A DNA stretch of 64,000 nt from Dendrocalamus latiflorus (taxonomy: Eukaryota; Streptophyta; Magnoliopsida; Poales; Poaceae). Where the stretch lies: assembly GCA_017311315.1 (NCBI GenBank), contig CM029634.1, positions 25,523,339-25,587,338 of the forward strand, given 5' to 3'. Position 1 is the stretch's first letter. The number at the start of each line of letters is the position of its first letter. A program made the position numbers and the translations under genes. Shown in pieces: positions 59,975 through 64,000 of the stretch. The notes beneath the pieces were generated by a model. The model searched no databases and was not told where the DNA came from. It saw only the letters and a program-made list of their open reading frames with translations.

Positions 59975-61856
59975 TGAGAGACCATGTGGAGATATCCCTA
60001 TGTTGGTGATGAGTAATTGACGGTTGGTTTAGAGAGTTTGAGTTTGTTTTGGGTATTCTAGGTTTGAGTACCTTTCACTTATGCTATTATTGATATGCTG
60101 TTTCGTGCGGTGCTATGTGATGGTTTGCTTGTCTGTGTGACTGCAGGACTTTGGAGCTAGGTCATGGTGAGGCGAGGAGGACTGGGACTAGACACAGGAG
60201 GTGTTGAGGTTCAGACGGTCGGTGTTGCCGAAGATGATCGAGGCTGGTGAGGTGGTTGCGAGTCGGGAGACGAGGAACCGGAGCTGGAGCTACCGGTGAC
60301 GGACACGACGGGCGACGACGAGAGGATCGGGACTAGGCTCAGGGAGGAGTCGGAGGTCCAGACGGTTGGAGGTCAGTTGCGGTCATGTGTGACAGAACAG
60401 ACCAGGACTGGACTCAGGTAGAGTCGGAGGTCTCGGTCGGTGTCGGGTGGACACGACGGGCAGCAGCGAGTGCATCGGGACTAGGCTCAGGGAGGAGTGG
60501 GAGGTCCAGACGATCAGGATGCCGGGTGCGGTCGTGTGCAGCGAAGCGGACTGGACTAGACTCAGAAAGGAGTCAAGGTACAGACGGTCAAGGTACCGAA
60601 CGCAGGAAGCTTCCGGGAAGGTGTTTGAGGGGCAAATTGGAGATTTGACTCAAGCATTGATTTGGAGGCTAGTTTTCCCTCCAAAAAGGGTGTGTTGACT
60701 TCTTGCCTCATGTGTGCATGTGGTCTTGGAGTGGGCTTGGTATGCCACTCCTTGATTTTCTATATGAGGGTGAGGTCTTGCCTTCCAAAGAGGTGAAGGA
60801 GGCAGTTGTGAAGTGTATTCCTGTGTGGAGAGAGTCTGTACGAGTGAGCTTTGAGAGCTCAGTGTGTGTAAGCATGTAGTGTGTGTTCTTCCCATTATCC
60901 AAGTACGTATGGGGACTCCTCTTGTAATCATTTATGGGAATGAATTTATTTCAGAGTTTTAGTCTTGTTTCTCCCACTCTGTGATGGATTGCGTTCTTCA
61001 GTTTTCTCACTGTCATTTTTCTGTTGGAAACAAATTTGAGTTGAATCCTTGCTAGAATGGATGGTTCTTGTTTGCTCTGTGATGGGAAATACTCATGGCC
61101 ATATAACCAATCCATTCCCAAGAGCATATGGAAGAATCAGTGATTTCTATCAAATCTTTGGCTTACGCTTCATTTGCTCTGCTCACATTTTTTCTAGGGT
61201 TTCATGGCAGAGCAGGTGTGATTTATAGTGGTTTGCTTGCTCTAGGTCTGTGATTTATAGTTGTGAGGTTCTCTCTAACTGAAATGCAAGGCCTCATAAG
61301 CAAAGGATTAAGGATTCTTGCAAAATCTGAAGATTAGCCTCTTTCTCATTGCAATTTTCAGTTTCTTGGCTAAAATCTTGTTTCCTAGCTCATGTGTTGT
61401 AATCTCTTGTTTCCTAGAGTCTCCTTGCTGTTTAGAGTGCAGTGCAGTGCTTTTGATCCAAGAAGGTCTGCAAAAACCTTAGCAATTTCCCTGAAATCAG
61501 TTTATTTCAGTATACACTGTGCAAAAGATTTTTCAGGCTCTGCTTGTGCTCTGCTCGCAAGCCCACGGTCTGACCGCTAGGGTTAGCCGGTCAGACCGGT
61601 GGGAACATGGCGGTCAGACCGGCCATCCTATGCCGGTCAGACCGGCCTTGCCATGGCGGTCTGACTGGCCGAGGCAGAGCGGTCTGACCGGTTCAAACAC
61701 GGCAGACCGACCGGTGGTAGGGGTGCGGTCAGACCGGCAGTATCATTGCGGTCTGACCGGCCACTTGGGCTTTGGCTGCTGACTTTCATGTTTTGGTTGC
61801 ATCCTCTTTGCTTCTTTCTCGTGTGTGAATTGCTGAATTACAAGCTTTTCTGCTAG
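59975..61856 (+). repeat. LTR of element E (Sirevirus-like), 3' end missing
   Basis: It starts TGAGAGACCATGTGGAG, nearly the start of the element B LTR. It shares with it a block around 60105-60160 (GTCTGTGTGACTGCAGGACT), then diverges. 61565-61765 is packed with GGTCAGACCGG palindromes. The expected TTCACCCC...CCTACA end is absent. Instead, gag sequence of a Sirevirus follows directly, so the LTR end, primer site and N-terminal gag were probably deleted. Confidence 0.7.
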
Positions 61857-62201
61857 AGCCCATAGCTTCATGTGTGAATTGTCCCAAACTGACTGCTGAG
61901 CTTGAATCTGTTTCCAAACAGTTTCAAGAGATGATTGATAACAATAACAAATTGGCTCAATATGCTTCTAAGGACCCTGTTAGCTCACCATGCAATAACT
62001 GTGAAAAACTAAAATTTGACTTGATTGCATTGGATAAAAAATATGTGAAGATAACTAAGGACCTTCTAGAGAAACCACTGTCTGCTTGTAATGTGTGTGC
62101 TGATGGGAAGAAGTCTGAGGGTATGGTGGAGACGCTTAGCGACGTGAACCAAATAGCTAGCAGTAGGACTGTCTCTTCTGAGGCGGCTGTGCATACACAT
62201 G
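61857..62201 (+). pseudogene. Internal gag fragment of a Sirevirus (element E), left part
   Basis: It reads NCPKLTAELESVSKQFQEMI, then KDPVSSPCNNCEKLKFDLIA and ETLSDVNQIASSRTV, closely matching 17983-18300 of element B. It is the CxxC coiled-coil part of Gag. It continues after the solo LTR at 63955. Confidence 0.88.
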
Positions 62202-63949
62202 TGATGGACCATGTGGTTGTGACCCCATGTGTGTGATGAGTAATTGACATCGGTTTAGGAAAGTCGAGTTTGGTTTGTGTGGTTTGGACCATGTCGTTGC
62301 ATGGTGCAATCGGCCTAGGTCGGACTAGGTCAAACTTGGTCGTATGAGCTTAGGATGCTTATTCTCTTGATTTGACAGGTTTGGGCTCTTTTATGCGTAA
62401 GTATGATTCGTTGATGCTATTATGCTTTCATGTATCGAATGGTGCTATGTGATGTATTTCTTGTCTGTGATGGCTGCAGGACGTCGAGGCGCAGTTGTGG
62501 CGAGACACGGGGTGACCGGACTAGGCGCAGGTGGCGCCGAGGTCAGAACGGTTGGAGATATCGAAGACGGCGGAGACTCGAGGTAGCTGCGAGGCTTGAG
62601 CGGCAAGAAAGGAGGAAGCTTCCCGGAAAGTGCACGAGGGGCGTTTTGAGGAATACGCAAAGCTGCACTAAAGGAAGCGGATTATGGATAAAGCATTGGA
62701 GTTGTTGTGGCTTAATGGACAAAGCAAATTTCAAACCCATTAGTGAGAGACTATAAAAGGAGGGTGTCTCCTTGCATGGTCTTTATGGCTTTTGGGAAAG
62801 GGTTAAGGCTTTTGCTTTGAGGCTTTAGTAGTTGAGAGTTGGTAGAGAGGGCAGAGAGTGTCTCCCTATGTTGTGTTCGTGAGTTCTCCTCTCCAAGAAG
62901 CATGTAGTGTGTGTGAGTTCTTGAGATGGAGAGGGAGAGTTGACCCTTCATGTAATCATTCCTCTGAATGTACATGCGTATGGGGACGTCTCTATAATCC
63001 TCAATATCAATATGAGATGGGTTTGGTTGAATTTGGCTGAGTCTCTAGCTCTCTGGTGTTTATTTCCCTTCGATGCCTCTTTTGAGTGATTCTTGAGTTT
63101 TTGTGTTTTGGCTCGATTCTTGCTAGGGAGTGGCAAAATGGGTTGCTCTATGATGGAATTGCATTTCTAGACCCTTTGGTCATCTATTTCTAAGAGCAAT
63201 ATTGATCAATTTGCAAGAATCATGATTTTGCCTTTTCTGTGCCCTGTTAGTTCTCTGTTTGTTGTTCTAGGGTTTGGGGTGGTTCTTGATTCCCCTTGAG
63301 AGGTTGTGCCCAGATTTGAGTCTCAGAATCCCAAGGTTATTCCCTAGTTAATCTCTCAGTTTCATGTTCAAAGGATTAGAGATTAACCGGGAATTTGGAT
63401 TTTTGGGCAGCTCTCTGTAAATTTTAGGTTTTTGCCTCAAATCCTTAATTCTTGGCTATGAGTTGGTTTCGCTTGGTTCCAAAGGTTCTCTTGGCTATTA
63501 GGTAGGTTATCTTGCAGTTCTGGGCTGAGAAAACCAGAGGGAGATTTCAATTTTCTCTGCTGGCCGAAGTCCACAGGTGTCTGAAAAAATTCTGCTGACT
63601 GCCTGCACTGAAAATCGTGGTGCGGTCTAACCGGCGGCCACAAACCGGTCTGACTGGCCAAGCCATGGCGGTCAGACCGCCCAGGGGCGGTCAGACCGGT
63701 GCACTAAGTGCGGTCAGACCGGCCACAGGCACTTGGTACTGATCTCCATTCTCTCTGCTGAGTTTTTGATCCTTCTCTGGTGTCCGTGGTTTCTCCCTCT
63801 CCCCTGTTTGGTTTTAAGTTCCAGTAAGCCTCAAACTACTCCTCTTCTTAGTTTCTCATAACTTTTGGAGAGGGTAGTTTCTTAATCCTTTTGGGGGCGT
63901 GTTTTTAAAGTCGACATTCACCCCTCTCTGTCGCCATTTCGGTCCAACA
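62202..63949 (+). repeat. Solo LTR, Sirevirus-like, 1748 bp
   Basis: It begins TGATGGACCATGTGG and ends GGTCCAACA. The 5-bp duplication ACATG stands at 62197-62201 and 63950-63954. A TATA box (TATAAAAGG) lies at 62752. 63620-63722 holds GGTCAGACCGG palindromes. No internal domain is present. It is inserted in gag of element E. Confidence 0.93.
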
Positions 63950-63954
63950 ACATG

Positions 63955-64000
63955 CCTTTCGTTCTTCTGTTATTGATTCTTCTTCTACTCCCTTACCTTC
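63955..64000 (+). pseudogene. Sirevirus gag fragment (element E), right part, cut by window end
   Basis: CTTCTACTCCCTTACCTTC matches the 18340-18360 part of element B gag and continues the fragment that ends at 62201. Confidence 0.7.

Overview
The window is plant nuclear DNA from a grass, most likely Oryza or a close relative. The evidence is one intact ten-exon plant-type phosphoenolpyruvate carboxylase (PEPC) gene, a decayed glutelin (rice-type 11S seed storage protein) pseudogene, and a dense nest of grass-type LTR retrotransposons (Ty3/gypsy and long-LTR Ty1/copia of the Sirevirus type), CACTA, Mutator-like and PIF/Harbinger-like elements, and tRNA-derived SINEs. There are no operons, CRISPR arrays or bacterial features. 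I found no unknown multi-gene system; the novelty here is nested and chimeric mobile DNA.

Layout. 1-2379 is a broken gypsy pol (RT, RNase H, integrase) with a probable LTR-like tail to about 3060. About 3735-10433 is a degenerate Sirevirus-like copia (element A: partial gag, pol, 3' LTR), lying among copies of a dispersed repeat. 10793-13600 looks like a long gypsy-type LTR with two tandem repeats. 14124-29083 is the best-preserved retrotransposon (element B): 2.13-kb LTRs flanked by CTTCT duplications, a tRNA-Met-type primer site, gag, protease, integrase, RT and truncated RNase H. It is itself split by a 2973-bp CACTA element (18548-21520) flanked by CCT. 29089-33000 holds retroelement remnants, more copies of the dispersed repeat and a cluster of CCGGTC-A/T-GACCGG palindromes.

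33028-33259 is a Tourist-like MITE, followed by the glutelin pseudogene (about 33270-35030). 35765-39331 is a Mutator-like element with a 9-bp duplication. About 40620-41602 is a fold-back element that is nearly one inverted repeat. 41619-47847 is bounded by PIF/Harbinger-like ends and TTA duplications. It carries fragments of eIF3 subunit i, MCM5 and possibly a PPR gene, and contains a 3.8-kb solo LTR and further MITEs. Its right end lies 443 bp before the PEPC start codon.

48291-56150 encodes a complete 967-residue PEPC with a phosphorylatable N-terminal serine, all catalytic motifs and the C-terminal QNTG. The residues that separate C3 from C4 enzymes are of the C3 kind. Intron 8 carries two head-to-tail SINEs. 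From about 57000 to the end are further Sirevirus-like pieces: a 5' LTR plus gag of the element A family (D), a second LTR joined to an internal gag fragment (E), and a 1748-bp solo LTR (ACATG duplications) inside that gag.

The only gene that looks functional is PEPC, a cytosolic enzyme that replenishes oxaloacetate. Everything else is mobile DNA or broken gene copies. LTR, TSD and splice coordinates were read directly by eye. Boundaries given as 'about' are estimated from where recognisable similarity stops.
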